A stretch of 64,000 nt of DNA, from positions 64,045,315 to 64,109,314 of the forward strand of contig NC_044566.1 of NCBI RefSeq assembly GCF_007565055.1, in the 5' to 3' direction. The translations under genes were made by a program, and so were the position numbers. Positions 42,523 through 54,130 of this stretch are shown one piece after another; the stretch's first letter is position 1, and each line of letters starts with the position of its first letter. This DNA is from Rhinopithecus roxellana (taxonomy: Eukaryota > Chordata > Mammalia > Primates > Cercopithecidae). Below the pieces are notes generated by a model. That model was given only the letters and a program-made list of their open reading frames with translations, was not told the origin of the DNA and ran no database searches.

Positions 42523-43006
42523 TTAACATTTCATATTAGAAAATGTCATGTGGCTGAAATGTCACTACATCTGCATGAATATTCTTTGTGTGTTAGACCT
42601 ATTAAACACTAATGGTATTAAATAGTAGACGTGGTACATATGGATTTTGAACCTGTGAAAATGAACTTAAACTGGGGGAAGTTGATTTAAAAAATATGGA
42701 AACATTAGAAGATTAAAGAAATTATCACAACTCATACCATGCCAAGGGATCTTGGTGAACTTGAAAAACAAAAAAAGCTGTCATCTAAGACTAATCTTTT
42801 TCTGACAGGGTGGCACAATAAGAAACTTAAAACTTAGCATGTTTACATTTCATAATAGAAAGGTAGCTTGACCTTGGAGAACCTTTTGGCAGGTGCTTTA
42901 CTGCTTTGTTTTTGTTCACCATTGTATGCCCGGTGCTTGGCATGCATTAGGTCTCAAGTAAGAAGTTTAGAGGATGAAGCTGTGTTTTAAGGAGAAAAGC
43001 AAATTG
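42523..43006. other. Intron 2; L2-like tail near its end
   Basis: AT-rich and unrecognised up to about 42880. 42885-42965 ('ttgttcaccattgtatgccc', 'ggtgcttggcatgcattagg') resembles an L2 3' end. Confidence 0.45.
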
Positions 43007-43289
43007 GGCCAGGCACAGCGGCTCAGCCTGTAATCCCAGCACTTTGGGAGGCCAAGGCAGGTGGATCACCTGAGGTCAGGAGTTTGAGACTAGCCTGGCC
43101 AACATGGTAAAACCCCATCTCTACTAACGATACAAAAAAATCAGCCAGGCGTGGTAGCGGGCACCTGTAGTCCCAGCTACTCAGGAGGCTGAGGCAAGAG
43201 AATCGCTTGAACCCGGGAGGCGGAGCTTGCAGTGAGCCAAGATTGCACCACTGCACTCCAGCCTGGGCGACAGAGCGAGACTCTGTCTT

Positions 43290-43321
<32 letters not shown>
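43007..43321 (+). mobile_element. Alu with AAAAG tail
   Basis: Starts 'ggccaggcacagcggctcag'. The tail has become an 'aaaag' microsatellite. Confidence 0.94.
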
Positions 43322-43322
<1 letters not shown>

Positions 43323-43323
<1 letters not shown>

Positions 43324-44560
43324 TCAAGTAAACAGAGTTGAAACACGGACCTGCAGATCACGAGTGTTTTGGTTTATGATTTGGAGCTAGATTCATTTCC
43401 ATGTAGCAGGTGGGCCATCCTAGTCCTCAAGGGACCAGGCTGCCCTGACATGGGCTGTGTTGACATCTTGGTGACCATCCCAACTCCAGGGGCCATACAC
43501 ACTGCCTTGTCTGGCCTGAGTCCCTATCTGAAATCGCCATCTTTAGGGGCCTGTGCCCTTTGATCTTGGTTTCTCCACCATCGGTACATGGTCATTCTGG
43601 CACTCAGATCCACCTGAAAGTGAATCATCTTCCCGAATGGACTAGGAGCTAATAAACCACCAGCAGTGATCTCTGAAACTAGGTCGCTGCCCTGTACTCT
43701 GTCTCCTAAGTGACTGATCTTCTTGTTCTTGGACACAGGCATTTCCAGTAACTGTGGGTTTCTGACCTGTTTTTAACTTGCTACCCAGGTCTCTGCCCTG
43801 GCCTAATCTTGAACTCTGTTTTGATCTGGATTCTGCTAGATTGGTCTGTTCTCCTGATTTGAAACTCACTTTTAGTTTTCCCACATACTGTTGGCCAGAA
43901 TAACTGAGTGTGGTCACAAATTGTTCCCGTCTCTGTCTACACTCCCCTGTGCATTGTGACTTTGCTACTCTCACCCCCTGACTCTGGGCTTAGCCACGGA
44001 CTTGCATCAGCCAGTGGGTTATTAGCAAGTGTGGCATGCACAGCAGAAGGCCTGGAAAGTGCATGTGCATTGACTCCTTCGCTTCTTGCTGGGGACCCTT
44101 CCTCCCTTCTCATCTGGTCAGCTCAGCCTAGTCAGCTGGAGGTGTGTGGCCCAGCTATCAGCCAGTACCATCCAGCACAGCACCGACTGCTAGACAGATG
44201 AGGGAAGCCATCTGAGACCAGCAGCCCCCAGACAACCCACTACTCATTGCAGCCGCGTGGGTGAGCCCAGCTGAGCCAGCCAAAATTATTAAAGCCCATG
44301 TCAGTTGCCAAAGTTCATGGCAGTGGCTGCGGGTTCAGCCGGGTTGTTCAACCTGACTTCCCTGTCAGTTCACAGGTCCTGCTGCCACTTAGCTGCCATT
44401 AGGGCAGATCAAATAATTACTTCAAATGATTACTTCATTTGCCTTATTTATTTTTCTTCCCAAACAAAAATAGCTTTGTTTGATCTGATTTGTGAAAGGC
44501 ATATAGATGCTAATTATATATCCAAAGTATGGAGGAGAAGTCAAAATATTAATACTTCAT
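43323..44560. other. Intron 2, nothing recognised
   Basis: 1.2 kb of unique-looking, fairly GC-balanced intron without Alus. Several open frames under 115 codons show no domain character. Confidence 0.4.
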
Positions 44561-44845
44561 TTTTTGAGACGGAGTCTCTCTCTGTCGCCCAGGCTGGAGT
44601 GCAGTGGTGGGATCTCAGCTCACTGCAAGCTCTGCTTCCCGGGTTCCTGCCATTCTCCTGCCCCAGTCTCCCGAGCAGCTGCGACTACAGGTGCCCGCCA
44701 CCACGCCCGGCTACTTTTTTGTATATTTAGTAGAGACAGGGTTTCACCATGTTAGCCGGAATGGTCTCCGTCTCCTGACCTCGTGATCCGCCCGCCTCGG
44801 CCTTCCAAAGTGCTGGGATTACAGGCGGGAGCCACCGCGCCTGGC
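44561..44845 (-). mobile_element. Alu with very short T-run
   Basis: Low divergence but only six T; ends 'gagccaccgcgcctggc'. Confidence 0.93.
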
Positions 44846-45847
44846 TGGAGGGAGGAGACCTTCTGAGTGAGGAGGGGAAAGCGGAGGGCAGAGACCCTGA
44901 TGGGCCATGATGGCGTGGATCCAGGCAGGCCGACCCACAGCCCTCCTGTGCAACAGACAGAAGCAGTTTTCTTTCTTTCTACAGTGCATTTAAGTTCACA
45001 TGCCTCACTACAAGGTTTGCAGATCCGGAAGTCCAAGGGGCCTGGGTGGCTAGTGGGTGTGAATAATGGGGTAGGGTGGAGACCTGGGCAAACTGGAGAT
45101 AGTCTTTGGAGATAGGCATACCAGATTTTTAAAACATTGTGCTGTCAAACAGAAGTCTGGAGCTACTCTCCTTAATGAAAAGTTGGGTGTTCTGCCCTCT
45201 CCCCAACTTCAGAAACACCTACCGTGATTGTTAGTGTCCACACACTATCACCGTGCCACACGGACTCTGTGATTGGGCCGTCTTCTGACTCTTTTGCATT
45301 GCAGTAACTTAATTGAAGGTTTTTGTGCAACCTCAACTTAACCTGCCCATATGGAGTTAGAGTGATCCCTTGGGCTGGAGTCAGGGGTGGAGTCTGGCTC
45401 AGCCTTTTGTGTGTGCACAATCAGGGCCTGGAAACAACAGCAATGTCTATGTCAAAGCAGACAGCACAACACAGCCATCCCATGAGGAAGCAATCCCTGG
45501 CGTTTTTATTTCCTCACTGCTCTCTGCTCTCTGCCTCCAGTGTTCTAGGATTTCTGTTGGCTGGAGATGAGGTCGACTCAGCTCCTTAAGCTAATCTTGC
45601 TTGATCTTCCATGTCTGCCCCCTTCTTCCCTATCTTTAATTCCTCAGGTCTTCAGACCTTCAGAAATAGGTGGGAGCCGAAGACCCTGCCGGAAATCCCC
45701 TTGGGAGTTCATGACAGGCTGGCACTGAGATTTCTGAAAGAAATGTTAGCCATGCCCTTTATTCCCCAGGAGGCTGCATTACACATGGAGTCATACTGTA
45801 GACAGAAAGCAGGCAGCACAGTGTGAAAATAAGTGAGCAGTGCAGAG
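44846..45847. other. Intron 2, nothing recognised
   Basis: Another 1 kb without Alu or other clear repeats. No gene seen. Confidence 0.4.
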
Positions 45848-45987
45848 GGGTCTGGTGTGGCTTAGCGGCCCAGACTGAGCTTTGCAGTCAGATCTGGCCC
45901 AACCTTCATAGCTGGGTAACTCACCAAATCTGTTTCCTCATCTGGGATATGAAGACATAATAATACCTTCCTCATAATGTGGTTTTG
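45848..45987 (+). mobile_element. MIR fragment
   Basis: 'ctttgcagtcagatctggcc', 'aaatctgtttcctcatctgg' and 'ataataataccttcctcata' follow the MIR order. Confidence 0.75.
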
Positions 45988-46400
45988 TTACCAAAACACC
46001 TAGAGTTCGGTCTAGGTCCTGCTGCTCACCGCAGTGAAAGCCAATGACAGATGATGAGTACTGCCAAGGAAGAAGGCTTTCATCTGGTGCTGCAGCCGAG
46101 GAGATGGGAGTTCATTCTCAACTCCATCTCCCTGACCACCTAAAATCAGGGGTTTATATAGCAGGAAAGAAATGTCGCAATGTGTAGGAAAACAGGAACT
46201 AGGGAGGGGCAAGGAAGCAATCGGGGTGAATGACAGGTCTGGACTCTCATTGCCTGGATGTGATGACCTGGTAAGTTTCAGTTCTTCAATACTCTTTTTT
46301 GAGAGGCCTGAAGGTCATTTCCTGAGGAAGGAATTCAGATAAAACAAATACAAGTTTCAAGCTTTAAGGCAAGAAGGATCAATTTCTATGTTTACTGAAA
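45988..46400 (-). mobile_element. ERV1-like LTR
   Basis: On the minus strand: a TATA box 'tatataaacccc' (46149-46160), then 'aaagccttcttccttggca', a CAAT-like 'cattggctttcactgcgg', and an end 'ggtgttttggtaacaa'. LTR architecture is clear; the family is uncertain (MER65/66-like from memory). It abuts the MIR. Confidence 0.6.
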
Positions 46401-47540
46401 AAATTGAGTGGGTTTCAGTCCCCCTTTCTGTTTATAGATTCCTCAACCATGGGGCATCTGGTCATCCATCTTTCTGGCTGCTTCCTGCTGAGGAGAGGCA
46501 TTGTGGGCAACTCCATACCGTGGGTGACCTCATGGCCATCCAGGAATCAAAGGTTAATCTAATACTAAAGTTTTTCTTATGAAACACAGTCTTGCTCTCC
46601 AGTCCACCACTTTCATAAAGACAAATCACAGCAGGACCAATCTGCCTGCAAAATAAGCTTCAGTCCCATATACTTGGCCTGATGATCCACACAAAATGCA
46701 ACAAGAATCACTGTTCTCATAGGCTCTCCTAAATTGGCTTTGCTAGAACCTCTCACAAGGCCATTTTAGTCAAAGCCCTGGGAAAACAACCAGTTCCTTC
46801 AACTGTGTCCCATTAGCAAAGAAAACATGTTATTAACTGTATGCAAACACACACATTGCCATGAATTAAGAATATTCACAAATAGTTTATAAATCAGAGA
46901 AATATGCCTCAAATTCTGTTTACAAAAGTATACTGGATATACTTAAAAGATACTTAAAGACTATACATGACTCAAAAGAAAAAAAATTCTTCAGACTCTG
47001 AAAAACAAAAAGAATCAGCAATATTTCAACAAAAAAAGCCATAAAAGTTATTTCAGTCCTCCATTAGTTCAGTCCATGCAGTCAACTCCTGCTCTGCTTC
47101 ATGTTGAGTTAGCCATCTTTGTGAACACATCAGTCTTTCCATTAGTGCATTGAAAGTTTTCTCTCAAATCCAATGGCACAGTCTCCAAAGTTATCAGAAA
47201 CTTGCATTCGAGAGTCCTTTTCATGAACTCCCTCCAAAGAAACAAGCCCTGGACAGTAGCTGATTTTAAGTCACTTTTTGTGAAGAATCAACACAAAACA
47301 ATTGTGGATGACAAAAGTCTTAGGACAGCCATTGTTAAAGACACTGTGACAAGGAAATTCGGTTATTTCTGTGGGATACAACAATTTAACGTGAAAATCA
47401 TAATTATTACTGACAACATATTAAGACGTATCAGAATTTTAAGAATCTAATATAATCTTGGAACACATTAACAACACTTCTATATAAACATAACCAAAAG
47501 GAGCTAAACAACATCTCAGATTTGGCAATGCTTCCTACAT
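46401..47540. other. Intron 2, AT-rich, not assigned
   Basis: May be retroviral internal or older repeat sequence following the LTR, but I recognise no gag, pol or env motif. No gene seen. Confidence 0.35.
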
Positions 47541-47838
47541 TTTTTTTTTTTTTTTGAGTTGGAGTCTTGCTCTGTCACCCAGGCTGGAGTGCGGTGGCGC
47601 GATTTCAGCTCACTGCAAGCTCCGCCTCCCGGGTTCACGCCATTCTCCTTCCTCAGTCTCCCTAGTAGCTGGGACTACAGGCGCCTGCCACCACGCCTGG
47701 CTAATTTTTTTCATTTTTTTAGTAGAGATGGGGTTTCACCATGTTAGCCAGGATGGTCTCAATCTCCTGACCTTGTGATCTACCCACCTCGGCCTCCCAA
47801 AGTGTTGGGTTTACAGGCGTGAGCCACTGCACCCGGCC
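47541..47838 (-). mobile_element. Alu, full length
   Basis: Low divergence; ends 'gagccactgcacccggcc'. Confidence 0.95.
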
Positions 47839-47845
47839 ATATTTT

Positions 47846-48144
47846 ATTTTATCTTTTTTGAGACAGGGCCTTGCTCTGTTGCCCAGGCTGGAGTGCACTG
47901 GTGCGATCTTGGCTCACTACAATCTCTGCCCCCTGGGCTCAAGCGATTCTCCAACCTCAGCCTCCAGAGTAGCTGAGACTACAGGCATGCACCATCACAC
48001 CCAGCTAATTTTTGTATTTTTTGGGTAGAGATGGGGTTTTGCCACGTTGTCCAGGCTGGTCTCTTTACTCTTGGGCTCAAGCAGTCTACCCATCTTGTCT
48101 TCCCAAAGTGCTGCAATTACAGGCAAGAGCCGCCATGCCCAGCT
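47846..48144 (-). mobile_element. Alu, full length
   Basis: Ends 'gagccgccatgcccagc'. Lies immediately beside the previous Alu in the same orientation. Confidence 0.93.
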
Positions 48145-49060
48145 TGAATGATTCTAACATAACGAATAAGCCTAATAAGCCTAATATGTCTCTCTTGGAC
48201 TTCAGGGAAACTAATATCTGAAAAAGTTAGTTTAAGGTCAGATAATTTAGAACTTGATATTTTGCTTTTGGGAAGTCTGTCAAATATCAAAGGTTTAAGA
48301 CACTTGATATCACAAAATAGGATCACAGGTTACCATAAAACAGTCATTCATTTAGCCAAAATTACAATACAGAAATATTTTCTCTTTGATAGGAGACTCA
48401 GTTTCCTAAACATTAAGACCTAATAAAGACAGCATGAGGCCAGCTAAATCTGTCTTTCGCCTTCCCTCTATTTTTTTTCTTCTGTGGTTTTACTGAAAAG
48501 GTAAATAAAAATCTCGTATCTCTTACGTGAAAATTTTGTTCAAAAGAGAAAACCAAATTTTACCTGTGTATACTATATTATTAATGTTAATGCTAATTTC
48601 AGTAAAACTTTATAAATAAATCTAATCAGTTTGACCGTAAGGTGAGATTTCCATAAACTTTTTATAACCTTTTGTAATTTTATATTAAAGAGCAGATCAA
48701 TGCTGCAAGAAAACCCTATTATTCCAACACACGGGCCTAGACACTGGCCTTCCATTAGGCCAGTGTGCTTTTGATATTAATGTTTAATTTATAGAAATAC
48801 TCTGATTAATCTTACCCCTCAAAATTGACCCTTACAATCACACACACCCACCTCTCTCTTCCTCAGTGGTACCTGGGCCTAGAGGGATTGAATAGTTTTG
48901 ATTTGTGGCCCTGTGTTTGGTGAATGTCACCTTCTCCTGGGTCTAAAGACAAGGCTTCAACTGGTGTCAGTGCTCAAGATTTATCAGGGATCAGCAGCTT
49001 TTTCAGACCTAGGAGTCAAAGCCCTGTAACTTAACAGCACAATAGAATAGTTATGCTACA
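48145..49060. other. Intron 2, AT-rich, not assigned
   Basis: Contains a short 'aagcctaataagcctaat' duplication at 48166-48185. No gene or clear repeat. Confidence 0.35.
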
Positions 49061-49360
49061 GGTCGGGCGCAGTGGCTCACACCTGTAATCCCAGCACTTT
49101 GGGAGGCCGAGGCAGGTGGATCACCTGAGGTCAGGAGTTTGAGACGAGCCTGGCCAACGTGGTGAAACCCTGACTCTACTGAAAATACCAAATTAGCCGG
49201 GTGTGGTGGCGCATGCCAGTAATCCCAGCTATTTGGGAGGTTGAGGCAGGAGAATCTCTTAGAACCCTGGAGGTGGAGGTTGCCCTGAGCTGAGATCACA
49301 CCACTGCTGCACTCCTGCCTAGGTGACCCAGTGAGCCTTCCTCTCAAAAAAAAAAAAAAG
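49061..49360 (+). mobile_element. Alu, full length
   Basis: Starts 'ggtcgggcgcagtggctcac'. The right arm has a 'gctgctgc'-type insertion near 49305. Confidence 0.93.
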
Positions 49361-49500
49361 CTACAGAAAGTTCTGTTCTTCTCTCTAACATGTCACAATT
49401 AAAACATTGTGGTTTGGTGTCTAGGAGTTATTTTCTGCAGCACTTCACACCACTGTGTTAAAGTAGTTAGGTTACTCATGGCATGTGTCTATTGCTAGTA

Positions 49501-50548
49501 GTCTAGAGACAGAACTGGGACCAAAAGCAGCAAAAATGTGACAGGTCGTATGCCCCACTTATCAAAGTGAGATAACTTTTTCTCCATCATTAAAAAATGG
49601 TAAACATAAATATTAGTCTTGGAGATTCAATATGAGGATAAATCATCTTTCACTTAAACATTATATAACAAAACAAGGACAAAGTAAGAACTAGCACGCA
49701 ATCATTTCTTCTCAGCTGTTTTAAAAGAGCATAATCACGTGTTTCCAAGATTGGCTTCTAGATACAGTAGTGACGTGTGTAGTGTGTGTGATGTGTGTGA
49801 TGAGGTCACTTTCACCACGGAAATCTTCAGACCAGTGCAACCCTTGCCAATATTTTGTTTCAAGCACACACATGAAACCCATCAGTGACAAACAGCTTGG
49901 GATAAAAAATCACTAGAAAGTCTCACTTTTTTTATTACTACTTAATCCAAGTGAATGTCACTTTTTTTTTTTTGAGACGGAATCTTGAATTCCCTTGGAA
50001 ATAAACACCATGTGTGTAGTGTGTGTATGTGGTATGTGTGTGGTGTGTGTAGTGTGTATATGTAGTGTGTAGTTGTGTGTATGGTGTATGTGTAGTTGTA
50101 TGTGGTGTGTGTGTAGTGTGCATGGATGTGTAGTTGTGTGTATGTGGTGTGTGTGTAGTGTGTGGTGTGTAGTTGTGTGTATATGGTGTGTGTAGTGTGT
50201 ATTGGTGTGCATAGTGTGTATGTGGTGTGGGTAGTGTAAGTGGTGTGTATAGTGTGTGTATGAGGTATGTGTGCATGTGTGTGTAGTGTGTAGAGTGTGT
50301 GTAGTGTGTATATGGGGTGTGTGTAGTTGTGTGTATGGTGGTGTGTGTATGTGTGGTGTGTGTGTAGTGTGTATGGGGTGTGTGTGTAGTGTGTGTAGCT
50401 CTAGAGACAGAACTGTGACCAAAAGCATCAAAAATGTGATAAGTCCTATGCCAAAGTTATCACAGTAAGACAACTAAGTTTTTAATCCATCATTAAAAAA
50501 TGGTAAATGCAAACATTAGTTTTGGAAATTCAATAAGTATAAATAATC
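49501..50548 (+). repeat. Duplicated block flanking a GT array
   Basis: About 150 bases at 49501-49650 ('gtctagagacagaactggga', 'catcattaaaaaatggtaaa') recur at 50400-50548 ('ctctagagacagaactgtga', same later motif) with about 15 percent mismatch. The period is roughly 899 bp and the first GT-rich array lies between the copies. Confidence 0.93.
50009..50399. repeat. GT-rich minisatellite, array 1
   Basis: Irregular 'tgtgtagtgtgtatatgtgg'-type units. Preceded at about 49963-49987 by a T-run plus 'gagacggaatctt', the last trace of a minus-strand Alu. Confidence 0.95.
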
Positions 50549-50559
50549 CTTATATTGTA

Positions 50560-51735
50560 CTGTGTATATGTGGTATGTGTAGTGTGTATGTAGTGTATGT
50601 ATGGTGGTGTGTGTGTAGTATGTATGTGGTGTGTGTGGTGTGTGTAGGGCATATATGTGGTGTGTGTAGTTGTGTGTATGTGGAGTGTGGTGTGTAGTGT
50701 ATGTGGTGGTGTACTTGTGTGTGGTGTGTGTAGTGTGTGTATGTGGTGCATGTAGTTGTGTGTATGGTGGTGTGTATAGTGCCTACATGTGTGTGTAGTT
50801 GTGTGTGTGTGGTGTGCAGTGTGTAGTTTGTATATGTGGTGTGTGTAGTTGTGTGTATGGTGGTGTGTGTATAGTGTGTATATGTGGTGTGTATGGTGGT
50901 GTGTGTATAGTGTGTATATGTGGTGTGTGTAGTGTGTATGGTGGTGTGTGTATGGTGTGTATATGTGGTGTGTGTAATTGTGTGTATGGTGGTGTGTATG
51001 GTGTGTATATGTGGTGTGTGTAGTTGTGTGTATGGTGGTGTGTGTATGGTGTGTATATGTGGTGTGTGTAGTTGTGTGTATGGTGGTGTGTGTATAGTGT
51101 GTATATGTGGTGTGTGTAGTGTATATGGTGGTGTGTGTATAGTGTGTATATGTGGTGTGTGTAGTTGTGTGTATGGTGTGTGTATAGTGTGTATATGTGG
51201 TGTGTGTAGTGTATATGGTGGTGTGTGTATAGTGTGTATACGTGGTGTGTGTAGTGTGTATGGTGGTGTGTGTATGGTGTGTATATGTGGTGTGTGTAAT
51301 TGTGTGTATGGTGGTGTGTGTATGGTGTGTATATGTGGTGTGTGTAGTTGTGTGTATGGTGGTGTGTGTATGGTGTGTATATGTGGTGTGTGTAGTTGTG
51401 TGTATGGTGGTCTGTATGGTGTGTATATGTGGTGTGTGTAGTTGTGTGTATAGTGTGTATATGTGGTGTGTGTAGTGTATATGGTAGTGTGTGTATAGTG
51501 TGTATATGTGGTGTGTGTAGTTGTGTGTATGGTGGTGTGTGTATGGTGTGTATATGTGGTGTGTGTAGTTGTGTGTATGGTGGTGTGTGTATGGTGTGTA
51601 TATGTGGTGTGTGTAGTTGTGTGTATGGTGGTTGTGTATAGTGTGTATATGTGGTGTGTGTAGTTGTGTGTATGGTGGCGTGTATGTAGTGTGTATATGT
51701 GATGTGTGTAGTTGTGTGTGTGTGGTGTGTGGGGA
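50560..51735. repeat. GT-rich minisatellite, array 2, 48-bp higher-order unit
   Basis: Units of 'atatgtggtgtgtgtagttg' plus about 28 bases recur 48 bp apart (for example 51331/51379 and 51552/51600), mixed with shorter variants. Because 48 is divisible by 3, open frames run for hundreds of codons on both strands as Thr/His/Tyr or Val/Cys/Gly repeats. These are artefacts of the repeat. Confidence 0.96.
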
Positions 51736-52118
51736 TGCATGGCTCTCGCCTCTCAGGGTATCCTCTATCTGAAGCCCCTGGTATCTGTAGCTCCCCTCAA
51801 TGGCCTCTGTTGTGTCCGGCCTGTTGCAGTTGGATTTCTTTGGTACTGGCGCCGCTTCCAGTAAACTTGTCAGCTCCTCCTCCTCACTCACACCGTGTTC
51901 TCTTTGGTACCTGCAGATTCTGACCTTTTCCAGGTCTCTTAGGAGCCATTGTGACTTGCTTTTCGCTTGCATTTTCCTTGACCCCATGCCTAAGTTTTAG
52001 CTTTCTCCACCTCATTCAATCATTTACCTGACTACTTTTGCATGATTTCCTGCTTTCTAAAAATTAGCATATTTTGTCCATTTTGTCTCCCAATAATCTC
52101 TGACCTTGTGAACCTACA
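51736..52118. other. Intron 2, unassigned, long open minus frame
   Basis: The minus strand is open from 51987 into the GT array, with about 80 non-repetitive residues (for example QWLLRDLEKVRICRYQREHG). No family is recognised. It may be chance or a relic. No splice or promoter signal supports a gene. Confidence 0.3.
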
Positions 52119-52356
52119 CTTTTTTTTTTTTTTTTTTGAGACAGCGTCTTCCTGTGATGCCCAGGCTGGAGTGCAGTGGCATGATCTCTGCTCACTGCAA
52201 CCTCCACCTCGGACCTCAGGTGCTCAAGCGATCCTCCTACCTCAGCCTTTTCGCCATGTTGCCCAGGCTAGTCTCAAACTCCTGAGCACAAGAGATCCGC
52301 CTGCCTTGGCTTCCCAAAGTGTTGGGATTACAGGTGTGAGCCACCACACCAGGCAC
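52119..52356 (-). mobile_element. Alu with internal deletion
   Basis: The right arm is intact, then 'caagcgatcctcctacctca' jumps to 'ttttcgccatgttgcccagg', losing about 60 bases. Ends 'ccaccacaccaggc'. Confidence 0.9.
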
Positions 52357-52607
52357 AGGACTATGCTTTTAAAAAAAGATTCATTGTTAGCCTGGTTTTA
52401 CTAAGGTTTCTGGAGGGAGCAGAGATAAATAGATGTGCTTTATCTTACTGTGTGTAATTCAAAGTCTAATACCTAGATTATTGCATGAATTAACTGGAAT
52501 ATACTAGCCAAAACGATTTTCTAACTCACTCTATAAAGTCTATGAGCTTGTTATACCCTAAATCGACTTATTTCTAAATTCTATTTCTCATAAAGTTTGG
52601 CCATCTT

Positions 52608-52610
<3 letters not shown>

Positions 52611-52647
<37 letters not shown>

Positions 52648-52934
52648 AGACAGAGTCTCGCTCCATCACTAGGCTAGAGTGCAGTGGCACAATCTCAGCT
52701 GACTGCAATCTCTGCCTCCCAGGTTCAAGCCATTCTCCTGCCTCAGCCTCCAGAGTAGCTGGGATTACAGGTGCTTGCCACCACATCCAGCTAATTTGTT
52801 TTTTGTATTTTTAGCAGAAATGGGATTTCACCATGTTGGCCAGGATGGTCTCGATCTCCTGACCTCGTGATCTGCCCACCTCATCCTCCGAAAGTGCTGG
52901 GATTACAGGCCTGAGTGAGCCACCACGCCTGGCC
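52611..52934 (-). mobile_element. Alu, first of two at one site
   Basis: T-run of about 35. The flanks share 'catctttgc' (52602-52610 and 52936-52944). Confidence 0.94.
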
Positions 52935-52945
52935 TCATCTTTGCC

Positions 52946-53241
52946 TTTTTTTTTTTTTTTGAGACAGAGTCTCGCTCTGTCGCCCAGGCTGGAGTGCTGT
53001 GGCTGGATCTCAGCTCACTGCAAGCTCCGCCTCCCGGGTTCACGCCATTCTCCTGCCTCAGCCTCCCGGGTAGCTGGGACTACAGGCGCCGCCACCTCGC
53101 CCGGCTAGTTTTTTGTAGTTTTTAGTAGAGATGGGGTTTCATAGTGTTAGCCAGGATGGTCTCGATCTCCTGACCTCGTGATCCGCCTGTCTCGGCCTCC
53201 CAAAGTGCTGAGATTACAGGCTTGAGCCACCGCGCCCGGCC
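52946..53241 (-). mobile_element. AluY, second insertion at the same site
   Basis: Low divergence, with monkey-type 'cttgagccaccgcgcccgg'. Flanked by 'tcatctttgc' at 52935-52944 and 53242-53251. Confidence 0.94.
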
Positions 53242-54130
53242 TCATCTTTGCTATTTTAATGTGTTTAATAGTTGAGTAGCATTAAGTACGTTCACATGGT
53301 TGTGCAATCAATAATCTGCAGAGCTTTTTCATCTTGTAAAACCGAACTCTGTGCCCATTAAACAACTCTCCTTTCATGCCTCCGCCAGCCCCTGGCATCC
53401 ACCATTCTGCTTTCTGTCTCCGTGAGTTTGACTGCTCTGGGTACCTCTTGTAAGTGGAGTCATATGGCATCTGTCCTTTTGTGTCTGGCTTATTTCACTT
53501 AAGCATAATGTTAAGTAAAAGATTCATCCTAGGCCAGACGTGGTGAGTCACACCTGTAATCCCAGCACTTTGGGAGGCCAAGGCAGGTGGATCCCCTGAG
53601 GTCAGGAGTTTGAGACCAGCCTGGCCAACATATAGTGAAAAACCGTCTCTACTAAAAAATACAAAAATCCGTTGGGTGTGGTGGCGCATTCCTGTAGTCC
53701 CAGCTATTTGGGAAGCTGAGGCAGGAGAATCACTTGAAGCCAGGAGGTGGAGGTTGTAGTGAGCTGAGACTGCGCCACTGCACTCCAGCCTGGCATATGA
53801 CATATGACAGGATTCCTTTGCCTGTGGGGCCAAATAAGATTCCACCATAGGTGTGAAACCATGTTTTGTTTATCCCTCCCTCTATCGGTGGACTTTGGAT
53901 TGCTGCTTCTGTTGTTGACAACACTGCTATGAACATGACTGTGCAAATCTCTCTTTGCGATCCTGCCTCAATTCTTTTGGAAATATGCACAGCAGTGGGG
54001 TTCCTGGATCATATGGTGGCTCTATTTTTAACTTTTTGAGTTACCACCATACGTTTTCCACAGCAGCTGTGCCGTTTTCACATTCCCGTCAGCAGTGCAC
54101 GAAGGTTCCAATTTCTTCAGTCTTTTTAAA
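53242..54130 (-). mobile_element. L1 3' region, antisense (fourth copy)
   Basis: 'gcccctggcatccaccattc', 'tgtctggcttatttcactta', 'ttttgtttatccctccctct' and 'ttttccacagcagctgtgcc'. Interrupted by an Alu at 53532. Confidence 0.82.
53532..53794 (+). mobile_element. Alu without A-tail
   Basis: Starts 'ggccagacgtggtgagtcac' and stops at 'cactccagcctgg', followed by a duplicated 'catatgacatatgacagg'. Confidence 0.91.

Noticed and set aside
43323..45847. Possible unannotated exons in an Alu-poor region
   Set aside because: Open frames are short, overlap on both strands, and show no recognisable protein family or paired splice sites.
50530..51987. 485- and 396-codon open frames (Thr/His/Tyr repeats) on the minus strand and Val/Cys/Gly frames on the plus strand
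   Set aside because: They are translations of a GT-rich array whose 48-bp unit is divisible by 3, so stops are absent by periodicity rather than selection.
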